A stretch of DNA of 64,000 nucleotides from an uncultured Bacteroidales bacterium (GCA_949123685.1 CASBHZ010000002.1:27792-91791); one strand, 5' to 3'; positions 7,468-17,470 are shown, numbered from the stretch's first letter. Numbers and translations: made by a program. Notes: generated by a model from the letters alone, not told the origin.

Positions 7468-9738
7468 ATGAAGCATATAGATGACGATGATTTCGGTTTC
7501 GACATAGCATCCGAACCGGAAGCCGCGATGCAGATAAACCGCGAACTTGACCTTGCCAGACGTATTGTTGAAGAAACAGGTGCCAACCTTTTCCTGACCG
7601 GCAAGGCTGGTACTGGGAAGACAACTTTCCTGAAACGTTTACGCGAAGCATCCCGTAAACGCATGGTAGTCCTTGCCCCGACAGGTGTCGCCGCCATCAA
7701 TGCCGGAGGAATGACACTTCACTCCTTCTTTCAACTTCCATTCTCCCCTTTCGTGCCGGGACGTGGTTTTATCGGCGAGGAGCAACGGTTCTATCGCATG
7801 AGCAAGGAAAAAAGACGGCTTATTGCAAGTCTCGACCTGATAGTGATAGATGAGATATCGATGGTACGCCCGGACACCCTTGACGGTATAGACCGCTTAT
7901 TGAGACGGATGCGCGGCATAGACCGTCCCTTCGGTGGCTTGCAGTTACTGCTGATCGGAGATCTTCGACAGCTCGCCCCTGTGGTGCGACAGGATGAATG
8001 GGAAGTGCTCCGAGATTTCTATCAGTCTCCATACTTCTTTGAGAGTCAAAGTCTGCGGGAAGCAGGATTCCTCACCGTCGAACTGAAAACAATCTACCGC
8101 CAGCAAGATCCCGAATTTATCTCATTGCTTAATGCCGTGCGCGATGGCAAGGCAGACAGCGAGGTGCTCGATAGCCTCAACCGAATGTGCCGCCCCGAGG
8201 AACCTGGCGAACAAGACATGACAATACGCCTTACCACCCATAACCGGATAGCTGACGAGACCAACACCCGGCATCTTGCCATGCTCACAGGAGACCCAAC
8301 GGTGTTTGATGCGCAAATAAAAGGGAAGTTCCCCGAATACTCTTACCCTGCCGATGAGCACCTTACGCTAAAAATAGGGGCAAGGGTAATGTTCATTAAG
8401 AATGACACCGGCATCGAACGCCGCTATTACAACGGGCTCATTGGCACAGTCACCGGCTTGAGTGAAAACACGGTCTACGTCCTCCCCGATGACGAAGATT
8501 TCGATGCAATAGAGGTCGGATATACAGAATGGGAGAATATAAGCTATCGTGTTGATGAGCAATCCAAAGAAATAACCCAACATACAGATGGTGTTTTCGC
8601 ACAGATTCCACTGCGCCTTGCATGGGCAATAACCATCCACAAAAGTCAAGGACTCACTTTCGACCGGGCTGTGATAGATGCCCAACAGTCGTTCGCTCCC
8701 GGACAACTGTATGTGGCGCTCAGTCGCTGCCGCTCTTTGAAAGGAATGCGGCTTGAGTCCCGCCTCTCCTCCCACGCAGTAATCATTGATCAGGATGTAA
8801 ACTTATTCATAGAAAATTCCCGCAAATCGGCACCCGATGAAAAACAGCTATCTCATTTGCGTGATGAATATTTCAGGAATCTGCTCGTAGAATTATTCAA
8901 CTTTCAATCATTGGGTATAAAACTACGCGATTTCATTCGCGTGGTCACCGAATACGTAGCGCCCATATATCCCGAACTATTTGAAGCCTATAGGGAAGTC
9001 AATAAAGTGTTCTATGACAAAATAGAAAACGTAGGTAATAAGTTCATCTCGCTTTATGCCGCCAATCGCATAGATTCCGACTCAGCCACGAACAACAAAG
9101 CATTTCTGGACAAGGTCAGCAACGGATGCAGGTATTTTCTTGAACAATTGGCTCCTGTATGCAAAGTGTTAAATGACACCCCTTTGGAACTTGACAATGC
9201 CACTTATGAAAGACGTCTCCTATCCGTCACCGACCTTTTATGGTTTGAAATGAACATGAAAAAGACCATATTGAAAGGTTTGACACAAGAAGATTTCTCC
9301 CCGGCAACATACATGAAATTCAAGGCTCATGCCATGCTTGCTGACAAAGACGCAGACACAGCCAAAGCCACAAAGACAGCGAAGACACGCAAAGTTAAAG
9401 AAAAGAAAGCTCCCCGAGAAAAGAAAGAGAAAAAGCCGAAGGGATATTCACAGCGAATAACCCTGCAAATGTTCCGCGATAGCAAATCCATAGAAGAAAT
9501 AGCCACAGCGCGAGACTTGGCAATAACCACTATAGCCGGTCATTTAGGAGAAATGATTCTCCTTGGCGAACTCACCCACGAAGATGTTATCCCTTCCGGA
9601 ATCTTTACAATCCTTGACAAAACAGCGACAGAGCTTACAGCCGAAGGCAAACAGCCGGACTTCCTTACCCTCCGCGACCGGATAGGGGGAGCGGTCCCCG
9701 CCCACTACATCTCCCTCTACACCCGCTTCCACCACTAA
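7468..9738 (+). CDS. PIF1-like SF1 helicase with C-terminal HTH domain
   Basis: An ATP-dependent DNA helicase of 756 residues. Walker A is GKAGTGKTT (residues 45-53), followed by APTGVAAINAGG, Walker B VIDEIS (Asp-Glu 128-129) and IGDLRQLAPV. The UvrD-like C-terminal motif set AITIHKSQG and GQLYVALSRC places it with Pif1/RecD2-like enzymes. Beyond about residue 430 there is a helical region, then a Lys-rich linker (about 635-665, many KK and EKK). A helix-turn-helix of the YpbB/HTH_40 type follows (about 670-720, with SIEEIATARDLAITTIAGHLGEM). This layout is common in Bacteroidetes. Its in vivo role is not known to me. Its stop codon runs straight into the CTTAAAGAC repeats. Confidence 0.9.
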   Translation: MKHIDDDDFGFDIASEPEAAMQINRELDLARRIVEETGANLFLTGKAGTGKTTFLKRLREASRKRMVVLAPTGVAAINAGGMTLHSFFQLPFSPFVPGRGFIGEEQRFYRMSKEKRRLIASLDLIVIDEISMVRPDTLDGIDRLLRRMRGIDRPFGGLQLLLIGDLRQLAPVVRQDEWEVLRDFYQSPYFFESQSLREAGFLTVELKTIYRQQDPEFISLLNAVRDGKADSEVLDSLNRMCRPEEPGEQDMTIRLTTHNRIADETNTRHLAMLTGDPTVFDAQIKGKFPEYSYPADEHLTLKIGARVMFIKNDTGIERRYYNGLIGTVTGLSENTVYVLPDDEDFDAIEVGYTEWENISYRVDEQSKEITQHTDGVFAQIPLRLAWAITIHKSQGLTFDRAVIDAQQSFAPGQLYVALSRCRSLKGMRLESRLSSHAVIIDQDVNLFIENSRKSAPDEKQLSHLRDEYFRNLLVELFNFQSLGIKLRDFIRVVTEYVAPIYPELFEAYREVNKVFYDKIENVGNKFISLYAANRIDSDSATNNKAFLDKVSNGCRYFLEQLAPVCKVLNDTPLELDNATYERRLLSVTDLLWFEMNMKKTILKGLTQEDFSPATYMKFKAHAMLADKDADTAKATKTAKTRKVKEKKAPREKKEKKPKGYSQRITLQMFRDSKSIEEIATARDLAITTIAGHLGEMILLGELTHEDVIPSGIFTILDKTATELTAEGKQPDFLTLRDRIGGAVPAHYISLYTRFHH

Positions 9739-9744
9739 AACCTC

Positions 9745-9842
9745 TAAAATCCTTTAAAATCCTTAAGGACTTTAAAGTCCCTAAAGTCCTTAAAGACCTT
9801 AAAGACACTAAAGACCTTAAAGACCTTAGAGTCACTAAGTCA
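9745..9842. repeat. CTTAAAGAC-type repeats, left flank of the four-helix-bundle gene
   Basis: Starting a few bases after the helicase stop codon there are about ten degenerate copies of an 8-10 base unit (CTTAAAGAC, CTAAAGTC, CTTTAAAATC). The unit is nearly self-complementary: GGACTTTAAAGTCC (9767-9780) is a perfect 14-bp palindrome and CCTTAAGG (9761-9768) an 8-bp one. Similar units occur on the other side of the next gene (10443-10518). Confidence 0.8.
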
Positions 9843-9873
9843 AAATCATTTTTTAATATTTTATGAGAATGCC

Positions 9874-10422
9874 ATGAACAACGAATTAATCCCCAATCGC
9901 GGAAACTACAAAAAGCTCTTAAGTTATCAAAAAACCGACGTAATTTACCAAATCACATATTACTTTTGTCATAAGTTTCTAAACAAGGGAGACCGCACTG
10001 TCGACCAGATGGTTCAAGCTGCGCGAAGCGGCAAACAGAACATAATCGAAGGGTGCGCTGCCTCTTCCACCTCTGCGAAAACTGAAATAAAGTTACTTAA
10101 TGTAGCAAAAGCGAGTCTTAAAGAGCTACTTGAAGACTATGAGGATTATCTGAAAACACATGGCATCAATCAGTGGGAGAAAGGCAGTTTAGAATTTGAA
10201 ACCATGAGAAAACTGGGAATTGAATACAACGACCCGAAATTCTTCATGCAGCTCATAGAGACACGACCAGCCGGCACGATAGCCAACATGAGCATCATAT
10301 TGATAAACCAAGCTGATTATCTCCTCTTTCGCCAATTAAAAAAGCTTTCAGCAGACTTCATCACCAACGGGGGCTTCTCTGAGCGCATGAGCGCCCTGCG
10401 CAGAAAGAACCGCGGCTACTGA
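9874..10422 (+). CDS. Four-helix-bundle protein with suffix domain (23S IVS-protein-like)
   Basis: A 182-residue protein related to the proteins encoded in 23S rRNA intervening sequences and to the accessory protein Avd of diversity-generating retroelements. The core (about residues 15-105) has the typical KTDVIYQITYYFCHKF start, VDQMVQAARSGKQNIIEG and KTEIKLLNVAKASLKELLEDYEDYL. The remainder fits the suffix extension found in free-standing Bacteroidetes copies. The molecular function is unknown, though nucleic-acid binding through the basic bundle is likely. No reverse transcriptase or rRNA gene is adjacent. It is flanked on both sides by the same type of short repeat. Confidence 0.85.
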   Translation: MNNELIPNRGNYKKLLSYQKTDVIYQITYYFCHKFLNKGDRTVDQMVQAARSGKQNIIEGCAASSTSAKTEIKLLNVAKASLKELLEDYEDYLKTHGINQWEKGSLEFETMRKLGIEYNDPKFFMQLIETRPAGTIANMSIILINQADYLLFRQLKKLSADFITNGGFSERMSALRRKNRGY

Positions 10423-10442
10423 CCAACCCATCTTCCACCCAC

Positions 10443-10518
10443 AAAGACCCTAACCCTAAAATCCAAAAGTCTCTAATGACCCTAAGGTCACTAAAGTCTT
10501 TAAGGACCTTAAAGACCC
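10443..10518. repeat. CTTAAAGAC-type repeats, right flank of the four-helix-bundle gene
   Basis: Degenerate units (CCCTAAAATCC, CTAAGGTCA, CTAAAGTCTTTAAGG, CTTAAAGACC) in the same orientation as the left flank at 9745-9842. A 9-bp hairpin is present: GTCTTTAAG (10496-10504), loop GAC, CTTAAAGAC (10508-10516). The block begins about 20 bases after the stop codon. Confidence 0.75.
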
Positions 10519-10534
10519 CATTTGCAAAGCAAAA

Positions 10535-10570
10535 AAAGCCGACTTGATTTTTTGATTTCAAGTCGGCTTT
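10535..10570. terminator. Bidirectional terminator hairpin
   Basis: Perfect 13-base arms AAAGCCGACTTGA (10535-10547) and TCAAGTCGGCTTT (10558-10570) are separated by 10 bases. An A-run precedes the stem and T-rich sequence follows it. The hairpin lies between the four-helix-bundle gene and the convergent end of SusCD locus 1 and can serve both. Confidence 0.85.
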
Positions 10571-10677
10571 AGTTATATGTCCGAAATAGCTGTCTTATAC
10601 TTTTTGATTGTCAGACAATCTATTTTACTCATTTGTAAATACGCGTCATTCGTATAGAACGTCTCTACACCTTATTA

Positions 10678-12204
10678 TTATTTTGTTTGTTTGAACTTAA
10701 CATTATCAAGGAACCAACGATTTGCAGTAGTCAACTTCCAATCTCTTTGTTTAAGGGAGATTTTTGTATCCTTTGAAATCGTCACCGATGATAAATCAAC
10801 TGTCGCATGAATCCATTTGAACGCATCATTTTGGGCGAATGTATGAGTTGGAATTTCAAACTCAGTTTCAGTTCCATTATTATCAACCAAGACATAAAGT
10901 GTCACAGGGTCAAAATTACCATTGCCCTTACGTTGAACACTCCAATCAAATTCCATAGCTACAGATTCACCCGACGGAACATCAATACTTGGGAAACATA
11001 TACCTGCTTGAAATCCGGTCTTACCGAATTTAAGATAGTTCTTATTCAAATAAATACATTCACCAGCATTATCTGAATCAGGAGTCACCCGATAGAAACT
11101 GTAACCCTTGCCAAGCATTGCCTTCTCAGCCGTGATTCCATCAACAACCATTCCCTTAGCACTTATCTGTGGAGATTCAGCAGATTCATTGTTATCGCCT
11201 ATTGTATCTCCTGCTGATGGCGATCCATTTCCATTTTTACCTGCAGCAGCCCATGGAGCCAGCCATTCGAAATCATCAAAGAAATATATGATCTCATTGA
11301 CACCAAGGTCTTCAATTTCTGTAGGAATGATATTGACAACAGGAGATGCCATACCTGCGAAATATCCGGTTACTTTGACCTTATGACCACCAAGTTTATT
11401 GACTTCAAATCCTTGGGCTGCATCCATGAAATATGCCTTGCATGTCATTTCTCCAACAGTAATGGCTGTCCCGTCGAAGTCTCCCGTCAAAGTCACATAT
11501 TGATATTTTTTTCCATTAGCATTATCCAATGTCGCAGTTATATCAACCGGTGTTTTCTCAGGAACAGAAGCAGTACCCTCATTCGTGATTTTCCCACCAA
11601 TAATATAAGCCATTCTCATCCCATCAGTGAACTTTTCACCAACAACAGTTACCTTATCTCCAACAGAAACCTGATTTGGCGACTCTTTGACAAATGCATA
11701 GTCATTACCATCTGTCAAAACAAAACCTTTCTCAGTAAGAGCTGTTACAATCATATTGGTCAGACGGACAACAGTTTCATCTTCCGCAGCTTCCATAGTC
11801 TCAATCGTATAGTCAACCGGATCTCTAAATTTGTCTCCATCCTGACGAATAATAACGGAAGCAATGCTTATCAAATTACGTCCTTTAAATTTAATTACAG
11901 CCTTGCGCGGATTATCAATCGCATTTTCTCGAAAATTTTTACTTACAGAAACCTCAACTTCTGTTTGACCGGCATGACCAGAGGAGGGTGAAATGGTAAC
12001 CCAATCCGGGCATTCACTGACCCAATCTGCATCCGAAGTAACCGTTATTAGCTGGGGACCTGAAGGAATAGCGTCGTATACAAGTACATCAGCGCTCGAC
12101 AGAACAGCCCTTGACAAAGTAGTTTCTTCATCATTACAAGATGTGAAAACACATCCAAGTGCCGTGACCAGCGATATTAAAAATAAATTTATTGCCTTTT
12201 TCAT
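10678..12204 (-). CDS. BACON-domain surface lipoprotein, SusCD locus 1
   Basis: A predicted outer-surface lipoprotein of 508 residues, lipobox Cys23 (VFTSC). Residues of about 30-125 form a BACON-like domain (TVTSDADWVSECPDWVTISPSSG is the usual core, ending VIIRQDGDKF). Residues of about 130-300 look like two OB-fold modules of the DUF5689 kind. The last 200 residues form a jelly-roll-like domain with a Trp-rich end, RWFLDNVKFKQ. Such proteins act as ligand-binding partners (SGBP-like) of SusC/SusD. The gene lies 14 bases after the SusD stop codon and is the last gene of its operon. The closest relative in view is the paralogue at 34.9 kb. Confidence 0.82.
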   Translation of the reverse strand: MKKAINLFLISLVTALGCVFTSCNDEETTLSRAVLSSADVLVYDAIPSGPQLITVTSDADWVSECPDWVTISPSSGHAGQTEVEVSVSKNFRENAIDNPRKAVIKFKGRNLISIASVIIRQDGDKFRDPVDYTIETMEAAEDETVVRLTNMIVTALTEKGFVLTDGNDYAFVKESPNQVSVGDKVTVVGEKFTDGMRMAYIIGGKITNEGTASVPEKTPVDITATLDNANGKKYQYVTLTGDFDGTAITVGEMTCKAYFMDAAQGFEVNKLGGHKVKVTGYFAGMASPVVNIIPTEIEDLGVNEIIYFFDDFEWLAPWAAAGKNGNGSPSAGDTIGDNNESAESPQISAKGMVVDGITAEKAMLGKGYSFYRVTPDSDNAGECIYLNKNYLKFGKTGFQAGICFPSIDVPSGESVAMEFDWSVQRKGNGNFDPVTLYVLVDNNGTETEFEIPTHTFAQNDAFKWIHATVDLSSVTISKDTKISLKQRDWKLTTANRWFLDNVKFKQTK

Positions 12205-12218
12205 CTTGTTTCAATTAT

Positions 12219-14060
12219 TTATGATTTAGAAGAACCCCAGCCTGGATTTTGTTTAAGGTTCGGATTGAGTTCAATATCATCTGATGGAATCGGATATAAA
12301 TAATCCCTTGCTTCGTTAAAACCTTGACGATTCTGATTTTTATGGTTGTCAAGATATCCAGAATTGCCATTAGAAAGGAAAATGTCCTTGCCTATTTCAT
12401 AATACTGTGCAGAAGCTGGCCCGGATGGCTTGGCAGTACCTTGAGCATAAATATAAATGTCAGCAACACCATCTCCAGTCACGTCATAAGCACCGGGACC
12501 GGGGAAATACTGACCATACATGGGCTGGTCTATCATTTTACCACATTTCCAACGGAAAAGATCATTGAGTCGACGTCCTTCCTGAACAAGTTCAATCGTA
12601 CGCTCACGTCTGATCTCCAGAATCACACCTTTATTTGCTCCAGTCACATTAAAATAACCGCTTTCAGGACTTATAGATCCATCCAGATAAGGATCAGGAT
12701 TAGCATTTGCCGTAGCCATATCAAGCATACCAGTCATTCCTGCACGTTTACGCAATTCGTTGATTGTACTGTTTATATCCGCCTGAGTAAGCGTTTCAAG
12801 TTCTGCTTTTGCCTCTGCAAGATTCAATAATATTTCTGCATATCTGTATTCCGGCAAATCATTCGAACTCATATTATTCTTATCCATATTAATGCTACCC
12901 ATCATTGACTCACCAACAAATTTTATAGGATGGTAACCGGTACGAGCTGTAAGAATATTGGCTGCAAGAATCTCCTTTGCGCCAATACGGTGATAATTCA
13001 AACCTCGTATTGACTGTGTCAATCGTGGGTCACGATCCTTAACCTCATCAACAAACTGCATTGTCTGCCAACCCGGGATATCAGTGAATCTTGTCCCATC
13101 TTTCATAAGATATGAACATATAAATTTTCTTGTATAACCTGGTTGTCCTTGGGTCGGAACAACCGTATGGGCATTAGCATTATGAAGTATCTGCATACCT
13201 TGATCATATTTCACGGCAAGAATGTATTCATTCTTATTAGCATCCTGAGCTGCAAACATATTCATATAGGTTTGCGAAGCATCTGATCCCGTAACAAGTG
13301 AATACTTGCCATATTGACCACTCATAAGCTTTTCAGAAGCATCAACACTCTGTTCAAGATAATATCTCCAGTCATTGCCATCAAGCGATATCTCATGATA
13401 TTTGCGAAATGTGCCCTCATATAAACAGAAATTAGACTTCAAAGCGAGAGCTGCTCCTTTCGTAAGACGATATGGAGCTGATGCTTCAGCAGAAACAACA
13501 GGAAGTGCCTCTATCGCAAAATCAATGTCCTTTATCATTTCTGTCATAATCAGCTCACGTGAATCACGCGGTGCATATAATTGAGCATCATCCGACCCAA
13601 GCTGACGGTTGATCCAGGGCACATCCCCAAATCTCTTAACCTTCTCGAAATAAAAATATGCTCTGAAGAAACGAGCTACACCAGAATACTGTTTCACGGC
13701 AGCTTTGTCTGGACACCGGTCGATATATTCAAGAAGAGTATTGATCCTGCGGAGCACACCCCAACTCCAACCACCACCATTCGATGGTACAGTTCTGTAT
13801 GTACCACCCTTAAGAACCGCTGATAGTTCCTGATTTATTTTTATGTCATCCTGATCAAGCAATGTTGGTTCATTCTCCATTGATTGAGACAAGAGATTAT
13901 TATAAAAATAATTGCTGAACATCTGGAGATCAGTGGCTGTAGCCGAATTAAAAAATCCCTCAATGTCTACCTTATCCTTAGGTTGCAAATCTATCGCGTC
14001 TTCACACGAAGAAAGCATACCAAGACAAAGGAAAGGTATTATATATAATATTTTTTTCAT
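12219..14060 (-). CDS. SusD/RagB-family nutrient-binding lipoprotein, locus 1
   Basis: Surface lid and ligand receptor of the SusC channel. The 613-residue protein has lipobox Cys19 (GMLSSC), the N-terminal SusD-like helical repeats (FRAYFYFEKVKRFGDVPW is the family hallmark around residues 130-150) and the C-terminal RagB/SusD domain with YRYAEILLNLAEAKAEL and EIRRERTIELVQEGRRLNDLFRW. It ends in the usual YLYPIPSDDIELNPNLKQNPGW. The gene is 21 bases after the SusC stop. It is paralogous to the protein at 33.0 kb, with large blocks nearly identical. Confidence 0.96.
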   Translation of the reverse strand: MKKILYIIPFLCLGMLSSCEDAIDLQPKDKVDIEGFFNSATATDLQMFSNYFYNNLLSQSMENEPTLLDQDDIKINQELSAVLKGGTYRTVPSNGGGWSWGVLRRINTLLEYIDRCPDKAAVKQYSGVARFFRAYFYFEKVKRFGDVPWINRQLGSDDAQLYAPRDSRELIMTEMIKDIDFAIEALPVVSAEASAPYRLTKGAALALKSNFCLYEGTFRKYHEISLDGNDWRYYLEQSVDASEKLMSGQYGKYSLVTGSDASQTYMNMFAAQDANKNEYILAVKYDQGMQILHNANAHTVVPTQGQPGYTRKFICSYLMKDGTRFTDIPGWQTMQFVDEVKDRDPRLTQSIRGLNYHRIGAKEILAANILTARTGYHPIKFVGESMMGSINMDKNNMSSNDLPEYRYAEILLNLAEAKAELETLTQADINSTINELRKRAGMTGMLDMATANANPDPYLDGSISPESGYFNVTGANKGVILEIRRERTIELVQEGRRLNDLFRWKCGKMIDQPMYGQYFPGPGAYDVTGDGVADIYIYAQGTAKPSGPASAQYYEIGKDIFLSNGNSGYLDNHKNQNRQGFNEARDYLYPIPSDDIELNPNLKQNPGWGSSKS

Positions 14061-14081
14061 TATATTTCTATATATTTATGT

Positions 14082-17000
14082 TTAGAATGTTACGTCAAGA
14101 CCGAACATAAAGCTCTTTGACCAAGGATAGAATTTCTCATTAGAATCAGACGATTTTCTATTGATAGCACCCTCCGGATCAATATACTTGGTATTTTTCT
14201 TTAGCGGAGACCAATAACATAGATTCTCGGCAGTAAAATAAACTCTCACTTTCTCCATTAAAGCCTTGCGCGTCCATTTTTGCGGTATTGTATATCCAAC
14301 TGTAAGGTTTTTGAATCTAAGATACCTCAAATTCTGAAGATACCGGTCATTAACAAACTGCAAAGTTCCACTTGTAGAGCCATATGCCATTGCTCGTGGA
14401 AAATATGCATCTGGATTATCCTCACTCCAAATCTTATCTTTAAAATCAGATGGAATGAAAGTTACATAAGGATATGAATAACATCCCCAGAAATCCATAT
14501 AATGACCGTCGGGATACCAATAATGATTTCCTGTTCCCTGGAAGAACGCAGACACATCAAATCCGAAATAATTAATATTAGCTCGGAAACCATATTGAAG
14601 ATGCGGCAAAGAGTTACCCAGTTTCACACGATCGCCAGGATTATCAACAGTATTCTTTCCAATACCGATCACTCCGTCACCATCAAGATCAAGATACTTG
14701 ACATCACCTGCTGCCCAACCGGATCCGATTCTTTTGGCAACATATGACAAATCTACGTCACTTGCATATTTCTGAGCTTCTTCATCAGTCTGGAAGATAC
14801 CTCCTATACGGAAACCCCAGATTTCACCAAGCTCCATACCTTCATAATAATCTTTTGCAAAAGTTCTCTCTCTATTATCGTATTTGGTAATGGTGCTTTT
14901 ATAATCAGAAATATTGAATCCGATTCCATATGAGAAATTGTGACCGAAAAGCTTTATATCATCATTCCAGTTTAGCGCAATTTCATATCCCTTAGTCCTC
15001 AAATTCGCCGTGTTCATCTGAGGTGAAGTAGCGCCATAAACGGAAGGCAAATGAATACCCTCGGTGAGCATATCTTTTGTGTCTCGTATGTAGAGGTCAA
15101 TAGTCGCAGAAAGCCTATTGTTAAAGAAGCCTAAGTCAAAACCAAGATCCCATTGTTCTGTCTTTTCCCAAGTAAGGTTAGATGCTATAGGGGAACCTAA
15201 TGTAGCATAAGGCGCTGCCGTAGATCCTTCTCCGAAAGAAAATTTGGTTAAAGTTCCGGATCCCATCAGACGTAAGAACGTATAGTAGTCTGACACATTC
15301 TGGTTACCAAGTGTACCGAAAGATGCACGGATTTTACCATTGCTCCACATTGGCTGGAGAGGTTCGAAAAACTTTTCTTCAGAAAAACGCCAACCAATTG
15401 ACCCCGAAGGGAACCATCCCCAACGATGTCCTCGGGCGAAACGAGACGTTCCGTCATAACGGCCAGAAATTTCCGCAAGATATTTACCTAAATAATCGTA
15501 GTTTATACGTCCGAAGATACCCTGAAGCGCATATTGGTTCTGACCACCCTCAACTGCAGTTATAACATTTCCCTTGTCATCAGTTCCAACAAGATCCAAG
15601 TCTGCAAGATCATCTACCGTAAGGTTCTGACCTTTTGCATAAACATTCTTATAATTGCGGGTTTCGTAATTATAACCTGCAACAACAGTCAAGTTATGTG
15701 AATCCTTAAATGTATCTTTATATGTAACCAAACCGTTTGCTGCGTAATAATTATAAGTTCCTACACTTTCTTGCAGGTCATTAATACCGGCACCGGTTAC
15801 ATAATATTGCATCTCCTGATCCGGATATGTTCTATAAGGAAGGTTCACACGGCGTGTAGTATTTCTATTCTGGAAAAAACGATACGTAAAATCGGCACTG
15901 AATGTCAACTGTTTGATTGGAGAATAGTTAACACGTGTTGTATTTGTAAAATCAGTGCGACGTTTAGTTGAAGGGCTCTTTCCAATGCTATACAAAATAT
16001 GACGTCCGTTAGCTACATTATATCCTTGATAAGGCGTTGTGAAAATATAGGATCCATCAGGATTCTGTAGCGGATAGCAAGCAAGCGCGTGCCGCGCAGT
16101 TCCTTGCATCGCAGACTCATTACCTCCTTGATATTCATATGTCGATCCAAAGAAAGAGGTATTATTGCTTACGTTTATCCATTTATTGATAGGAAAATCG
16201 AATTTTGCACGTAAATTATATTTCTTAAACTTGTCGTTGGCTATTTTCTGTATTCCATCATGGAAGTTAAGACCTCCTGAAAGGTAATAACGGATCTTAT
16301 TTATACCTCCACTTAATGAAATATTATGCTGTTGCTGGAAATACTTATCATTATAAAGTGTATTATACCAATCCGTATTGGCATAGTATTTCCATGCTTT
16401 ACGGCCATTATACATCGTTTCTACAACCCATGGCCTATCAGGATGCTCCGTCTTGTCATTAACACGTGCAAGAAGTTCCTGCATATCATTGGCATCATAC
16501 TTTATATACTGTGAACCTGCACCATTGGTAGCTTCCCAGAATCTATTAACAAGATAAACAGACCAATAACCGGTGGTTTCATAATCTGTAGAAGTTGTGG
16601 GTTCTTCCCATCCGAAACGACCATTGTAACGAACAGTAGCCCTACCCTCTTTCTCTTGACCATTCTTCGTTGTCACAAGAATTACACCGAATGCTGCACG
16701 CGCACCATACACAGCAGCTGCTGATGCATCCTTGATTACAGAAATAGACTGCACATCATTAGGATTCACATTGTCAATCTCACCTATTGAGCCGTCAATA
16801 AGTACGAGCGGAGACCCGCCATTGATAGATGCCTGACCGCGGATATTTAGGTCGGGGGATGAACCTGGCACACCAGAAGAGGTGGTTACATTAAGGCCGG
16901 CTACGGATCCCTGAAGCATGTTGGAGATTGTTGCGGCGGGGCGGTCCTCAAGGCTTTTGCCGTCAACAGAGGCAACGGCACCGGTGAGGTTCACCTTTTT

Positions 17001-17345
17001 CTGCGTACCGTAACCGATAACCACAGTCTCTTCAAGGGTCTGGGCATCTTCCTGCATCACGATCTTCAAGTTATTCTGGTCACTGCCAACGTTTATCTGC
17101 TGCGTCTTATAGCCTACATAGACTATTTTTAACGAACATTTGCCGTCAGGCACTTGAAGAGAGAAATTACCGTCAATGTCGGTCATACATCCTGTCTTGG
17201 ACTTTTCCAACATCACGCTGACTCCGATAAGCGGTTCTCCGGCTTCATCGGTGATGGAGCCCCTCAATTCACGGCTCGCTGCCCACATAGGGAAGCTTAC
17301 CAGAACGGACACCATCAAAAGAATTAGTCTTCTGACTTGTTTCAT
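14082..17345 (-). CDS. SusC/RagA TonB-linked outer-membrane transporter, locus 1
   Basis: TonB-dependent outer-membrane importer of 1,087 residues that pairs with SusD. After the signal peptide (to about residue 23) comes a carboxypeptidase-regulatory-like domain (about 25-110, GSITDEAGEPLIGVSVML). A TonB-box region (ETVVIGYGTQKKVNLTGAV) and the plug (about 115-235, with ISVIKDASAAAVYGARAAFGVILVTTK) follow, then the 22-strand barrel ending in Phe (FMFGLDVTF). The 122 bases before the start hold a TTTAGGC hairpin repeat and end in a leader sequence (ACTAATACCTACCTT, then ATG) identical to that of the SusC gene at 29.7 kb. No FecR or sigma factor is linked. Confidence 0.97.
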   Translation of the reverse strand: MKQVRRLILLMVSVLVSFPMWAASRELRGSITDEAGEPLIGVSVMLEKSKTGCMTDIDGNFSLQVPDGKCSLKIVYVGYKTQQINVGSDQNNLKIVMQEDAQTLEETVVIGYGTQKKVNLTGAVASVDGKSLEDRPAATISNMLQGSVAGLNVTTSSGVPGSSPDLNIRGQASINGGSPLVLIDGSIGEIDNVNPNDVQSISVIKDASAAAVYGARAAFGVILVTTKNGQEKEGRATVRYNGRFGWEEPTTSTDYETTGYWSVYLVNRFWEATNGAGSQYIKYDANDMQELLARVNDKTEHPDRPWVVETMYNGRKAWKYYANTDWYNTLYNDKYFQQQHNISLSGGINKIRYYLSGGLNFHDGIQKIANDKFKKYNLRAKFDFPINKWINVSNNTSFFGSTYEYQGGNESAMQGTARHALACYPLQNPDGSYIFTTPYQGYNVANGRHILYSIGKSPSTKRRTDFTNTTRVNYSPIKQLTFSADFTYRFFQNRNTTRRVNLPYRTYPDQEMQYYVTGAGINDLQESVGTYNYYAANGLVTYKDTFKDSHNLTVVAGYNYETRNYKNVYAKGQNLTVDDLADLDLVGTDDKGNVITAVEGGQNQYALQGIFGRINYDYLGKYLAEISGRYDGTSRFARGHRWGWFPSGSIGWRFSEEKFFEPLQPMWSNGKIRASFGTLGNQNVSDYYTFLRLMGSGTLTKFSFGEGSTAAPYATLGSPIASNLTWEKTEQWDLGFDLGFFNNRLSATIDLYIRDTKDMLTEGIHLPSVYGATSPQMNTANLRTKGYEIALNWNDDIKLFGHNFSYGIGFNISDYKSTITKYDNRERTFAKDYYEGMELGEIWGFRIGGIFQTDEEAQKYASDVDLSYVAKRIGSGWAAGDVKYLDLDGDGVIGIGKNTVDNPGDRVKLGNSLPHLQYGFRANINYFGFDVSAFFQGTGNHYWYPDGHYMDFWGCYSYPYVTFIPSDFKDKIWSEDNPDAYFPRAMAYGSTSGTLQFVNDRYLQNLRYLRFKNLTVGYTIPQKWTRKALMEKVRVYFTAENLCYWSPLKKNTKYIDPEGAINRKSSDSNEKFYPWSKSFMFGLDVTF

Positions 17346-17382
17346 AAGGTAGGTATTAGTAAGTAAAATAGTTAGTTCAGTT

Positions 17383-17470
17383 TTTTAGGCTTTAGGTGTT
17401 AGGCTTTAGGAGCAATATCCTGAGTTTTAGGCTTTGGCTTCAAAACCTAACGCCTAAAAGCAAAAGCCTA
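17383..17470. repeat. TTTAGGC/GCCTAAA hairpin repeat, site B
   Basis: On the plus strand a forward half (about four TTTAGGC, GTTAGGC, CTTTAGG units, 17384-17410) and a further TTTTAGGC (about 17425) are followed by the complementary half CCTAACGCCTAAAAG (17446-17460) and AAGCCTA (17464-17470). The block spans the 3' end of the phosphoesterase gene, whose TAG stop (17468-17470) lies inside a repeat unit, and reaches towards susC. It can fold into an imperfect stem-loop in the transcript. Confidence 0.85.

Noticed and set aside
9745..10518. Diversity-generating retroelement
   Set aside because: The four-helix-bundle protein is Avd-like only at fold level; no reverse transcriptase, template repeat or variable gene is present.
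11383..11991. 202-codon ORF opposite the BACON lipoprotein
   Set aside because: Shadow frame with Ile/Asn/Ser-rich composition and no recognisable family.
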